The position numbers and the translations under genes were made by a program. The notes beneath the pieces are model-generated. The model searched no databases. It was given only the letters and a program-made list of their open reading frames with translations, and had not been told where the DNA came from. This document shows, piece after piece, positions 12,900-22,961 of a DNA stretch of 64,000 nucleotides. How positions within the stretch are numbered: the stretch's first letter is position 1; every line of letters starts with the position of its first letter. Where the stretch lies: positions 992,001 to 1,056,000 of the forward strand of contig MQVO02000011.1 in the NCBI GenBank assembly GCA_001986395.2, written 5' to 3'. Source of the DNA: Irpex lacteus. Lineage: Eukaryota > Basidiomycota > Agaricomycetes > Polyporales > Irpicaceae.

Positions 12900-14484
12900 A
12901 TGGAACCACCGTCGCCGAATGCTATATGCGCAACGCCAGTCAGAAAGCGGACATGGGTGCCAGGTTCAGTCACAAATGCATACTCGGCGAAGAGAAGACG
13001 AGTAACGATATCGTCCGCGGAGCTCGATGGGGAACTCGATACTGCATCGGCGGCATCTACCTCCCGCAGACAAAGTTTCGTGAGTGCATTCTCTTTCACT
13101 ATTGCATCGATATTGAACTTCTTGTAGGGCGATCGCTTCATAGCGGCGAGACCCGACCATTCAATCCCACTTAGTATTACACCTCGCTCCAGACGCATGG
13201 CAAACGTCTTTGGACTTATCGAGGACCGCGTGTTGAGATATGGAGAGCCTTCCTCGTCGAAGGGAAGGGGAAACGCGTACGAGTCTCTACGAACAAACCT
13301 AACGCCTCTGCTCGCCCAAGTGTCCAAATCGTCCTCTGTGTCCGCGGCATCCAACCTCGGAGGACGGAAACAGTTTCTACTAGCGCTCGATGGGCCTGGT
13401 ATTCCTGCGGATCCCTTTGCGTACCCACTCACATGGTCACAGAGGAATATCATCGCTGTTGCCTGTGGTAAAGACGTCTACTACCAGAACTTGGACACAC
13501 GGGCCATAGTCCATCTATGTGAAATCGATAAATTGGCGTATGGAAGACCAAGAAGCGTTCAATGGTCTGTGCTCTCGCCTACGAAACTCGCTTTGGGTAC
13601 TACGCTAGGCAATGTACAACTTTGGGACGTCAATAAGAAAGAAGTGCTCCACAGTTGGAAGGATGAAGATATGGACTCGGTGGGCGGGATGGACTGGAAC
13701 AATCACCTACTCGCTGTTGGGTTGGATAACGGAGGCGTCAACCTTTATGACGACCGACAATCTGCTCTCGTCAGCCGGTTGACCTTGCACCAGAGTAAGG
13801 TCCACGGGGTGAAGTGGAGTACCGATAGGAATTACCTCGCCACGGGAGATCAGGCTGGCGTGGTATACGTTTGGGATGTACGGGCTGGCAAGGAGCTGAG
13901 CAATAGCAGTAGGATGGGTGGTCGTATGCATCATAACGCTCCAGTAAAGGTGCGAACCTCCAATTTCATATGCACGGTTAGCAAATACTAAAACTGCTGA
14001 ACAGGCGTTGGCGTGGTGCCCATGGCAGCCCGACCTACTTGCTACAGGCTCAACATACCCCGACGGCAAGATACGTGTATTCAGCGTCAAATCAAGCTCT
14101 CCAATACCGCAACCACGACACATCCTCCCCCTCAACGCCTCCATAACGTCCCTCCACTGGTCGCCACATTGCAAGGAGATCCTTAGCACGCATGGCCACG
14201 CGTGGAACCCAGAAAGCCCGGCAGACCCCACAAATGCCCGACCGATGCAAGTCAAATCGCCACTCACGCATTCCATAACCGTGCACTCGTATCCTTCCTA
14301 CCGACGAACTGTCAGCGTTACGGCACATATAGGGCCGGTGGGGCATAGTTGTTTGAGTCCGGATGGGACGATGGTCTTTACGATATGCCCGACGGAGGAG
14401 GCGATGAAGATGTGGAAGGTTTGGAGTATACCGCCGAAACAGCCGAAGAAGGAGGACATGTATGATAAGTTCACGATTAGATGA
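12900..14484 (+). CDS. APC/C activator, Cdc20/Cdh1/Ama1 family (WD40)
   Basis: Co-activator that recruits substrates to the anaphase-promoting complex. Exons 12900-13079, 13128-13949 and 14005-14484 join in phase to 493 residues. The short first exon (MEPPSPNAICATPVRKRTW) ends just before a C-box: GDRFIAARPDHSIPL at 13128, where the consensus is DR(F/Y)IPxR, so Ala replaces Pro. Seven-bladed WD40 repeats follow (ALDGPGIPADPFAYPLTW, NIIAVACGKDVYYQNL, VQLWDVNKKEVLHSW, HQSKVHGVKWS, NAPVKALAWCPWQPDLLATG, GPVGHSCLSPDGTMVFT). The last residues are DKFTIR, giving the C-terminal Ile-Arg tail that docks on TPR subunits of the APC/C. The short N-terminus and divergent C-box suggest a Cdh1-like or meiotic Ama1-like paralogue rather than Cdc20 itself. 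This is inference. Confidence 0.9.
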
Positions 14485-14946
14485 AGGGTGTATTGGTGGC
14501 GGCTTGGGCTTGGGTTGTCGCTTGGATTCTTGGAAGACGGAAGGGCAGTGGTTTCCTTTGTCGTTCTCTTGGTCGGGTTCGCTTATACAGATTGGACTGC
14601 TCATTCGTGGTATTGGGTCTTGAGATATTATGTTTTCCCTTGTATGTTTACCAACTTGCTTTGACTTTATCTGCTATCTACGTTATCTAGGACTATTCTC
14701 CACTTGTGTACCTATATGCCTCTCAAGAAACCATCTTACAAATCATTACGCATTAATTCATTCTCGTTGCCCGATATTATTCAGATGCAGAGATGAAAAG
14801 TAGAAGGATATGATGATTGCATATGGATACAAGACAAAACCGGGACGTGTTATACTGTACAACTATACAAAGAATCCAAAAGTCCGCGCACCAACAGAGA
14901 TTAGAAACTACTGCAACCCTCGATCGACCAAGTCATTCAATATACC
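14485..14946. other. convergent intergenic region
   Basis: This 462-bp gap lies between the ends of the APC/C activator and the BAG gene. It is AT-richer than its neighbours and holds only 3' UTR-like sequence. Confidence 0.5.
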
Positions 14947-17244
14947 CTACTCAACTTCAGACCAAGCATCCCCGTCAACGTCAACATCACTAACACTGCT
15001 CAACTCAGCGCTTTCCCAATCGCTGGTGACTTCTCCCTCCTTGCTCGCAGCGGCCCTCGCCTTCGCGCGTATATATGACTGATCGTCTTCCTGGGGATGG
15101 CTTTCCAAGAGGAATGCCGACTCTGTTTCTGGTGAAGGGATGTCATCCTCGGTGGCGATAGATTGCTTAGTATCCGCTGATTCGACAACAGAAAGGCTGG
15201 TGGGTTCTGACGCAGGGACGGGGAGAGTAGACGTGGTTGCTGTGGAATGATCCTCCTCCATTGCCTTGACATCTTTTGAGCTGGAGGTGATTTCGGAAAG
15301 TAGGGTTGGTGTTCTTACGAGCGCAGGCGCGGCTTTGCAAGGTGTAGCGGGTGCAGCGGACTCGACTGTCGGTGGGAGTACTTCAAGCTCCGACTCACGA
15401 ATAGCTACGTCGGTGGAGGGATTTTCCGGGACAACGGTATCCTCTCCTTCCAAAGCCTCTTCTGAGGCCTCTGCGTTAGCAGACAAGCCAGAGTTTGCGA
15501 TAGAGTCGGTGTGAATGCCCGAGCTGGTTGGGACATCTTCGGATCCACTAACAACTGACACCGCATCGAGGACTGCCTCCGACTCGACGACGACGGAGGA
15601 TGTTGTGTCGGTAGTCTGAGTGTATTCCTCAGTTGCCTCGGATTGAGTAGCTGCGGGAGCAGACTCCTCGGTAACCAACGGTAGACGAGAATCCTCAGAG
15701 GAAACAATAGCCCGAGGAGCCTCTTCCGCTACCTCAGGCCTGGTGTCAGCCTCGGTAGAGACGACGGGAGCCTCAGCGACAACTGGTGCAGCGGGCAGAG
15801 GAGAAATCTCGGACTCCTCAGGCAAACTCGACTTCTCCAGCTTCGGCGACGCCTCCGCAACCTTCCTATCCACTTCCGCCAACGCCTTCTCAACCTCCAA
15901 GACAACTTCCTTCCTACGCCTTCTCACCTCTTCATCACCATGACTATCGACCTCGTCAAGCTTCGCCAACAACCCGTTCAAGGCGTGTTCGTACACATGC
16001 ACGGGCTTGTTCTTACTCGTGAAGGGGAGTTGGGCCGAGTCTGAGTCAGGGGTGACAGGGGAGGGAGTGGAAGCGCGAGAGTGGTCGAGGTCGGTGGGGA
16101 AGACGAATGAGCTCTTGAGTTCTTGGAATAGAGTGCTGATACGATCTATGGCTCCGAGGGAAAGCTGCGTGGCCACTGAACGGCGGATGGCAGGGACACG
16201 GCGCAGGTTCGTGTGTTCCGCCTGGGAGGGTGTTGGGATGGAAGTGGGTGGAGTGGTCTGGCGGGGAGCAGCAGGAGTAGCGACTGGTACATTGAAGCGC
16301 ACAGTACGAGCAGCCCCGTCGACGTTGTTGGGCTCAGCACCGCTCTTCGTGTGCATTTCCCAAGGGAATGCGATAGGAGACTCGCGAGCTTTGCCCTTAT
16401 CCTGCTTGACAGGAGCCTCCGCTTGCTTGGCCTCCTGAGGGTATGCAGGGGCGCTGGGGGCGAACAGATTCAGGAGGTTCTCGATGACCTCTTGCACTTC
16501 TGCATCCTCGTCGACTTCGAGGCGGCGACGGAGCCTCTCTTGAGGTGTGGTCGCCTTCGGCGACGGGACAGGCTGCGGTTGAGCCTGAATAGGCATGTCA
16601 TTAGAAATCTGTGCCAGCCCAAGGAGAAGGTATGCGATAACACATACCATGACCGGCACACGCAGTGCTTCCTCACGCTCGGAATGGCGCAAACCAAGAG
16701 CATTAAGAAACGCATTCTGCGCCTCCTCACGCCTCCTCATTTCCGCCTCTTGTTGTCTTCTGAGCGTAGTCTGAAAGCGAACAACCTCCTCCGCCTTCGC
16801 ACGCTCGTACTCTTCGTACATCTGCGCACGCCGGCTTTGTCTCGTAGCAGCGAGCTGTTCCATCGCCGCCGCCATCTCAGCAAAAGCCTCAGCTTGAGCT
16901 TGGGCGCGGCGCTGCTCTTCTAGACGACGACGGTGCTCTTGGATGGCTTGGACGCGGCGGAGGCGTTCTTGTTCGAGTGCTTGTGCGCGGCGTTGGGCTA
17001 TGGCGTATTCGCGGGCGGCGCGTTCGACGGCGGCGTTCACGTCAACGTGAGAGTAGGGCACGCCATGGCCAGGGAAGTCGGAGTAGGGGTAATGGTGATG
17101 ATCATGGAGCTCGTGGTTGGGATAACCGTAGTCAAATGGAGAGGGGCGAGCTTGAGCACGTCCGGCATAGGGATTGGGACCGAAAGGGAAGCCAGGATGA
17201 CCGTGACTGGGGCGAGCGGAAGTGGGAGAGAGGTAGAACATCAT
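14947..17244 (-). CDS. BAG-domain protein, Hsp70 exchange-factor type
   Basis: Complement of 14947-16584 and 16648-17244. The reading frame is open throughout, but the 63 nt at 16585-16647 have a GTATGT donor, a CTAAT branch-like string and a TTCAG acceptor, so I treat them as an intron. The mature protein is then 744 residues. Order: Gly/Pro/His-rich N-terminus; long Arg/Glu/Gln coiled coil (RAQALEQERLRRVQAIQEHR); segment with RRRLEVDEDAEVQEVIENLL; BAG domain near the middle (LNGLLAKLDEVDSHGDEEVR then RRRKEVVLEVEKALAEVD); acidic Ser/Glu/Val-rich disordered tail ending DVDGDAWSEVE. BAG domains bind the Hsp70 ATPase lobe and trigger ADP release. The next gene on the same strand is Fes1, another Hsp70 exchange factor. 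Confidence 0.8.
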   Translation of the reverse strand: MMFYLSPTSARPSHGHPGFPFGPNPYAGRAQARPSPFDYGYPNHELHDHHHYPYSDFPGHGVPYSHVDVNAAVERAAREYAIAQRRAQALEQERLRRVQAIQEHRRRLEEQRRAQAQAEAFAEMAAAMEQLAATRQSRRAQMYEEYERAKAEEVVRFQTTLRRQQEAEMRRREEAQNAFLNALGLRHSEREEALRVPVMVCVIAYLLLGLAQISNDMPIQAQPQPVPSPKATTPQERLRRRLEVDEDAEVQEVIENLLNLFAPSAPAYPQEAKQAEAPVKQDKGKARESPIAFPWEMHTKSGAEPNNVDGAARTVRFNVPVATPAAPRQTTPPTSIPTPSQAEHTNLRRVPAIRRSVATQLSLGAIDRISTLFQELKSSFVFPTDLDHSRASTPSPVTPDSDSAQLPFTSKNKPVHVYEHALNGLLAKLDEVDSHGDEEVRRRRKEVVLEVEKALAEVDRKVAEASPKLEKSSLPEESEISPLPAAPVVAEAPVVSTEADTRPEVAEEAPRAIVSSEDSRLPLVTEESAPAATQSEATEEYTQTTDTTSSVVVESEAVLDAVSVVSGSEDVPTSSGIHTDSIANSGLSANAEASEEALEGEDTVVPENPSTDVAIRESELEVLPPTVESAAPATPCKAAPALVRTPTLLSEITSSSKDVKAMEEDHSTATTSTLPVPASEPTSLSVVESADTKQSIATEDDIPSPETESAFLLESHPQEDDQSYIRAKARAAASKEGEVTSDWESAELSSVSDVDVDGDAWSEVE

Positions 17245-17843
17245 CTTCGCCCGTTATCCGCTATGAATACTGTAATATGTGATATGTAGAGGTGGCTTCG
17301 ACTGGGAGAGATGAGAGTAAAGAGAAGAGAATATCCCTCTCCCCCGAACTCGCACCAGTACTTATACCGTCGCACCCGCGCAGCATAGCAGTACGCGTAA
17401 GCCCGACGCGTATACACGTATCATCAAGTTCTTCCGAGTATACACTGTGCTGATAAATCCACCAAACCCAAAGATGAGTCAGGGTCTGTAGTAGGTAGTA
17501 GAAAGCGAAAGCACTTACTCGAAGCCGTCATGGAAGGTTCGAGCAACGTTCTTGCCTCTTTTAGTCATTTTCCGCATACAACGCCGTCCTTAGGCGCTCA
17601 TAGGACACGTTAGCGCTGATATATGTTATTTGGGTTCCGAGTCGTCCTGGGGAGAGATGGCTACGATGAACAAGCTAGCTTTTGGCATATCTGCAATTAG
17701 ATGCACTTTCAATTTCCATCAATGATAAAGGTGACATCGCCTTGCCGCGAAGGACGGGCCATATACGACTTCTAGCGCTGCACAGCCGAACAGAAAGCTA
17801 CATTATGCTAAAGAAATGCTATAGTACAGAAAGTTACATAGCT
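17245..17843. promoter_or_regulatory. upstream region of the BAG gene
   Basis: This 599-bp region lies between the BAG start codon and the Fes1 stop codon. No exon was found. It should contain the BAG promoter and Fes1 3' UTR. I could not identify convincing heat-shock elements by eye. Confidence 0.4.
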
Positions 17844-19308
17844 TTACGCACTAGACGGCCGGAATCGCTCAACAGCCTCTATGAACGAGTTTGCTTCTCG
17901 CACAGACATGCCCCACCGCTCTGCAAGCTTTCCAGGGCCACCGGCCTTCTTCGTCTCGGCTTTGATGTACGAGGACAGTGCGTCGGCCTGTGCTGGTGAG
18001 AGTCGGCCGTGACATGAGGCGATATATGTGTGTAGGACACTGAAGTGGCGTATTAGTAAGTGCTAAGGGACAAGGATAGCAATGGAGGAAGCTTACCCTA
18101 TTACTTTGTCCTCGAACTCCGGATCACCCTCAGTCTCACCGTCCGGGCCATGCGGCACAGGCGAAACAAGAGAGTCTATGAGAACCTGCAATAACCCGTG
18201 GTTCTCTAAGGCGTCGATAGTCAACTCGGACGTCGACGCTGACGAGGGATCAGCCAACATGGATGCATGTGAGTTGGGATGAACAGGAGTTTGGACGTTG
18301 GGATGAACAGGAGTTTGGACGTTGGGACCTGAGGGTGCTGCGTTATCGGCAGAGGCAGTTGGATGGAGAACTACTGATGTGCTTGTGCTGGATGGGGCTG
18401 TGGTACTGGATGGAGCGGGTGCGGTGGTGGTAGGGGTAGGGGTAGGGCGTGGTTGGACGGGGGAGGATGGGATGAGGATGGCGTTGAGTAGGAAGGCGGT
18501 TTTCCGTCGGACGGAAATGTCAGAATCTGCAAGTGGGCGTGTGATGAGTATCATGATGCGTTTTTGAGGGAGGTTGTACTGTACATACCTTCGAGTGCAC
18601 GTCGTAGTGTATCCCAGCCTTCAGCTTCCTTCAGTTGTTTTACGGCAGCCGATGAATGCTTCAGGGTACCTGAGAGCGCGTAGACCGCTTTCGATCGAAG
18701 CTTAGCTGATCTCACGGAGGGCTCCAAGAATGAAAGCACCGTTCGGAGTGGTGATAGTGCAAGATACTTCTGAAGAGGTTAGTAGTACTCAAGACGTTCG
18801 ATTAGCTGGTGAGACGTACGGCGTTCTGAGCGGAGGGGTTGTTTTGTACGGCAGTACCAATTATCCACAGGACGTTGGTTTTGATTTCATCTGACGACGA
18901 AGGGGCTGTGAGGAGGTTCTGCAATGGCTCCCACATCTTGAGCTTCACGAGGTCTGTGGCGTCTAGGTCAGCGATGGTACGTTTGCAGACAGGACGGGTT
19001 TGCATACCATTAGCGTTATCAATGCTTTCTATGAGCTACACAACCAATCTTTCAGTACAAGTACAGACGGCGTGCAGCTAACCGATGCGTACCATCTCAA
19101 ATTCATCGAGCGCGTCCAACCTCTCGTCCTCCGACTTGGTGTCGTCTACAGCAATCGCCAACATCTCCTTCATACGCTCAGCATCCGGCTTTCCCAATAT
19201 CATATCAATAATTGCAGGGTCCAGATCCTTGCGCGGTTGCGGTGGCTGCGAAGCACCCGGCTCTGCAGGTGTCGAGTTCTCGATACTCCATCTGAGCAAA
19301 GATTCCAT
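17844..19308 (-). CDS. FES1: Hsp70 nucleotide exchange factor Fes1
   Basis: Armadillo-type exchange factor (HspBP1/Fes1 family) that releases ADP from cytosolic Hsp70. Six exons, complement of 17844-18039, 18097-18526, 18589-18769, 18820-18962, 19008-19035 and 19093-19308, join in phase to 397 residues. Family marks: N-terminal [50 protein letters not shown]; armadillo helices [15 protein letters not shown] and [21 protein letters not shown]-terminal [20 protein letters not shown]. Yeast Fes1 is about 290 residues; the extra length is a Pro/Thr/Ser-rich insert of roughly 90 residues within the fifth exon, containing a 24-bp tandem repeat. The insert sits between armadillo repeats and is likely disordered. 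Confidence 0.93.
18273..18327 (-). repeat. 24-bp tandem repeat inside Fes1 coding sequence
   Basis: Two perfect 24-bp copies (18273-18296 and 18297-18320) and the first 7 bp of a third. In the protein they give repeated NVQTPVHP units. The length is a multiple of three, so copy-number change would keep the frame. Confidence 0.9.
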
Positions 19309-20235
19309 GTTTGTTGAGGGTTTGAGTGTGGGGGTATGAGAGAAGAGTACTTGAAGATGAATGTGCTATCGATACAGTTTTATGAGAGCAAAGGAGAAAA
19401 ACATAAAATGCTGAGAAATCGCAGAGCTGGAGATTGAGCGAGAAGTCGCCAGAATCTTCAATCTACTTCAGGCGCCGGAGATCAGCCAGTAAATCGTTAT
19501 CTCGGTATGGTCCGAGGCGGAGATGGGCGGAGTTTAAGCGAGCATTCACGCGAAACTTTTTCTTGCTGCTCTCGCTCAACGCTCTCGTGTCCTCGACGTG
19601 TCTTCTCATGTTGTACTAGTCTGTCTTCTGGCTGATTGTGGTGAGTGATGCTTTCCAACTTCATTTCGATGATGATACCTTTTATACCATGTCCAACTAC
19701 CGAAACCTACGTGTAGACAACCTATACTATTTAGTTTCAGCCTTGGCTGATCTTCTCTTTTCCATCCACCTTCTACGTCCAATCCGCTAACAATCTCTCT
19801 TAGTTATAGGTTTTCGAGCAGAGTCGCTCCCTGTATTGGTTTTAGATGGTGAGTACTTCTTTCCCTGGGACGTTCGTCGTCGGATGAAATTTATTCGATG
19901 GGCGGACACGAATGCACTCGGCCTACACCAAAATCTCCCAGTGTACAAAAGTGGAGATGGGTTCGAGTGCCTGCTGAAACGCATCGAGACCTGATTCTTC
20001 TATCTTCCATGTTTCTTGACCGTTTTGCTGACTGTCCTCTCTCCAGGTGTATAATTGTGCTGTTTCCGTATGTATACCTCGTAGTAATATCCTCCGAATG
20101 AATACGATTCGTATCATAAATCCATCATGTGTGACTATGTCGAGTAGACGAGATGGCGACGTCGCGAAATGAGAATAAATCCCGATTCTTGGTCGCTCGA
20201 GAAGTTGTAACATACGATCGACCTTGGCGCCGTGA
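19309..20235. other. upstream region of Fes1 and possible leader exons
   Basis: No firm gene was found. The stretch contains strong splice strings (ATG immediately followed by GTGAGT near 19850, acceptor TCTCTCCAG near 20046, donor GTATGT near 20067). These could be leader exons of the small candidate gene at 20236-20456 or of the Nudix gene. Confidence 0.35.
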
Positions 20236-20456
20236 ACATAGGCAAAAAGATAGAAGCTGCAGCTCGTAACCCGCCCTTTGTCCCCGACGCCCACGACGAC
20301 GAGCTCGAAGTTCGACAGCAGCCCGCTTTCCCCAGCTTTCGAAGTTTAATCTCGGAGAACAACGTGACCCCGTTTGGTGGTGCTGATGCAATGGTGTTCC
20401 TCACGGGTGCAACTGGCGCGTCCTTGACTCGGCCAGTATCCTCCGTCCTTGGGTAA
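20236..20456 (+). CDS. possible last exon of a small unknown gene
   Basis: An open stretch starting at a CATAG acceptor reads KKIEAAARNPPFVPDAHDDE, then VRQQPAFPSFRSLISENNVT, and ends PVSSVLG before TAA at 20454. Codon choice is like the genuine exons nearby (many C- and G-ending codons). One upstream path through a micro-exon at about 20047-20071 (GTGTATAATTGTGC...) and the ATG next to GTGAGT near 19850 would give a protein of roughly 80 residues, but I cannot prove it. The stop lies only 58 bp before the Nudix ATG. Not recognised. Confidence 0.3.
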
Positions 20457-20514
20457 TGTTCGTCGTTCGTCTTTACCCCTCTAGCAAGCTCAGGCTGACA
20501 ATCTACAGGTAAAT

Positions 20515-21853
20515 ATGAGCGACCCCGACAGGCCTAATTGGTTTAAGAGGCTATCGAGTTCAACAACGACCAGTCTGCGCTCTCTGGGTCTGCCGATCAG
20601 TCCAAGCACCTCGCCAACTTCGCAGTCTCCATCTTCGTACCATGAATACGAACAAGGCAGTATGAGAGAGAAGAACACGACCAACTCTAACAGAGCATCA
20701 CGTCAGTCCTCGATCCGACACTTCAGGCCGTCTCGACAGTCATCCTCAGCAACAAGCGAGAACTCCATAGGCAGTAGCACACAGACCGATAGGCCCACGC
20801 CAGATAGGATTCGACACACTGGGAGTCTGCAATCTATCATCCAGAACCCCCACGATACCCATGCCCACCACGTGCACCCAGCAACTCGCAGCAACACCCA
20901 TCCGCAACCTCACCAACACCAAGTCGGTTCGAGGAGTCGCTCGCTGCGCATCCCTCCTGGACCAAGAGGCCCACCCCTTGGGCCGATGTCTAGTCCTGGG
21001 TTTCCCAACAGTCTGTTTCACGCGTCAGAGTTCATGCTCGGCGCTGGGATGGTCATCCTCCAACCCTCCACTGCCCGTATCGTTATCGTTCATGAGACCA
21101 AGTTGAACTATTGGTTCCTGCCAAAGGGACGGAAGGATGTCGGGGAGAGTATCGAACAGGCTGCGCTGAGAGAGGCTTACGAAGAGGTACGTTCCATGTC
21201 TTATCCCCCAACTACGAGGAGTTGAGGACTCACCTTTCGCAAACAAATAGTCAGGCTACAGAGCAGAATTCTTACCGCTGTACATCCTCACTCATGCACC
21301 AAGCCCTCCGGGGGACAACCCCTACAGTCCCTACCGTGTCCCCCGACGGAACACTGAGCCCATCTATCTGTCAACTTACCAATGGCAAAAACAACGCTGG
21401 CCTCAAGGCCCAGAATGCACAGGCGGCGAGTACCTGACGTTCTGGTACGTCGGGCAGATCCCCCATGACGCTGTGAGTAGTCTTCGCATAGTCATACCCA
21501 CAACGACTCACCAAGAGTTACATAACTTGTTACCTTACTCTTTGTAGGTCCGCGAGCGAGACACAGGCATGCCCGACGAAGTGAACTACGTCTCCGAGCT
21601 CGTCGACCTACAGACCGCGCTCGCGCGCCTGACAGGTATCGAGCGAAACATCGTCATGCGCGCGTACGAGCTGTGGGCGCAAGACGCGGATAACGATAAG
21701 CAGGTGCAGGAATTGATACGTTTGATGCAGAGGGAGGACGAGGAGAGGGCTGCGAGGAGGGCTCTTGATACCCGAGTTGTCAATGGTGGTGGTGGTGGTA
21801 GTGGTGGAGGAGGAAGTGGTTTAGGAGGAGATGGTGACACTGATCTTGTTTAG
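20515..21853 (+). CDS. Nudix hydrolase with disordered N-terminus
   Basis: Exons 20515-21186, 21251-21472 and 21548-21853 join in phase to 399 residues. A Ser/Arg/His-rich disordered N-terminus of about 165 residues precedes the Nudix fold (FMLGAGMVILQPSTARIVIV). The Nudix box is complete: GRKDVGESIEQAALREAYEE, continuing SGY, matches GX5EX7REUXEEXGU and is split by the first intron after the EE pair. The metal-binding glutamates are therefore intact. The family hydrolyses nucleoside diphosphates linked to another moiety; the exact substrate cannot be read. The C-terminus has ALARLTGIERNIVMRAYELW and a Gly-rich tail (NGGGGGSGGGGSG). The closest analogy is fungal proteins annotated only as Nudix-domain, so the substrate is open. 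Confidence 0.88.
21782..21836 (+). repeat. GGT-rich low-complexity tract in coding sequence
   Basis: Runs of GGT/GGA codons encode the Gly/Ser tail of the Nudix protein. A length-variable simple repeat. Confidence 0.8.
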
Positions 21854-22961
21854 AGCCTTAGACTGACTGTTATTCATATACCACTTTGGAGCCTGGGACT
21901 TGTACCTCTGGATGCTCGCAAATACACGGGTTGTTGTTTCTACTGGCAAACGATCGTATGGACGCGTTAATGTTGCAAAAGCTCTCGAGCCTATAGGTGG
22001 TGTCATGGGGTCACCTGTGGCCAGAATCTCCTGGCCAGGGTTCTACGTTTATTGCAATTGCCAATCTGGAGGACCATACTGGCAGGACAGATGCTTGTTT
22101 GAGCTCTGACACATATCGTGACGTTCAACTTTCAAATGGGCAACATGCTGATGGTGAACATCTTTGTCACTGGTACGCAAGTTATGTCGAACTCGTTCCG
22201 ATCCTCGTGTTACAGTGATGCAGTTAACGGTCGAGGCCGCGGCCTTCTTTACCTCGTTGGCCTACCTACCAGAGCATCGGCCAAGTGCTACCTCTAAGGA
22301 GAACAAAACTGGGATGTTTACTTTTATAATCACAGTGTAGTCGATCCCCTCCACTGGTATTGCCACCGATCCCGTCGGCGAGCTTAAGGGACAGCTCTTC
22401 GTGCAACAGATGAGCGTACACCATTCAGATGGAATGCTAATGTCGCTATGGTGACTATGTTGTGCGGACGGAAAGCATACCACTGAATGAGTAGTACTCC
22501 AACACCACCGCAATGAAATATAGCTTGTTTGACAAATAAAATTGGAGAGAAGCTAGTAAGTACATCGTGTATTGTGCTTCGAATCGAGGGGTATGTATCG
22601 TCCGGGAAGAATTATCTACAGTGCTCTAAATACAGCATAACAGCGTGTGTGAGAGTCCCATGAAGGATGAGTGTCACGTAAATCAAAGAGTTCTATGCGT
22701 GGAGCGTGGGTAACAAACGAGTGTGTATGAGGGTCGAGCGTAGTAGTAAACAGCAAAAGGTATACGATACGACAGAGCGAATCAGAAAACAGACTTCCAA
22801 ATTCCTAGATAGCCGAAACGAAACGAACTAATGAACGACGGAGAGTGAGACCGATGGACCATGTGCCAATGGCCCAGACAAGATGAGGAAAGCAAAGATG
22901 CGAAAAACCCGAAAGCGTGTAAGCCAAAGTCATTACCGTTTCATTTCACTCTGAACAGCTC
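21854..22961. other. convergent intergenic region, 1.1 kb
   Basis: Lies between the ends of the Nudix gene and the membrane-protein gene on the other strand. No conserved coding exon or RNA gene is visible. Reading frames here are short and lack splice-consistent continuation. Confidence 0.5.

Noticed and set aside
12797..13453. Minus-strand frame of 218 codons opposite the APC/C activator
   Set aside because: It is the antisense of exons 1-2 of a well-supported WD40 gene and has no domain of its own.
14092..14604. Minus-strand frame of 170 codons
   Set aside because: Antisense of the last WD40 exon; composition is a shadow of it.
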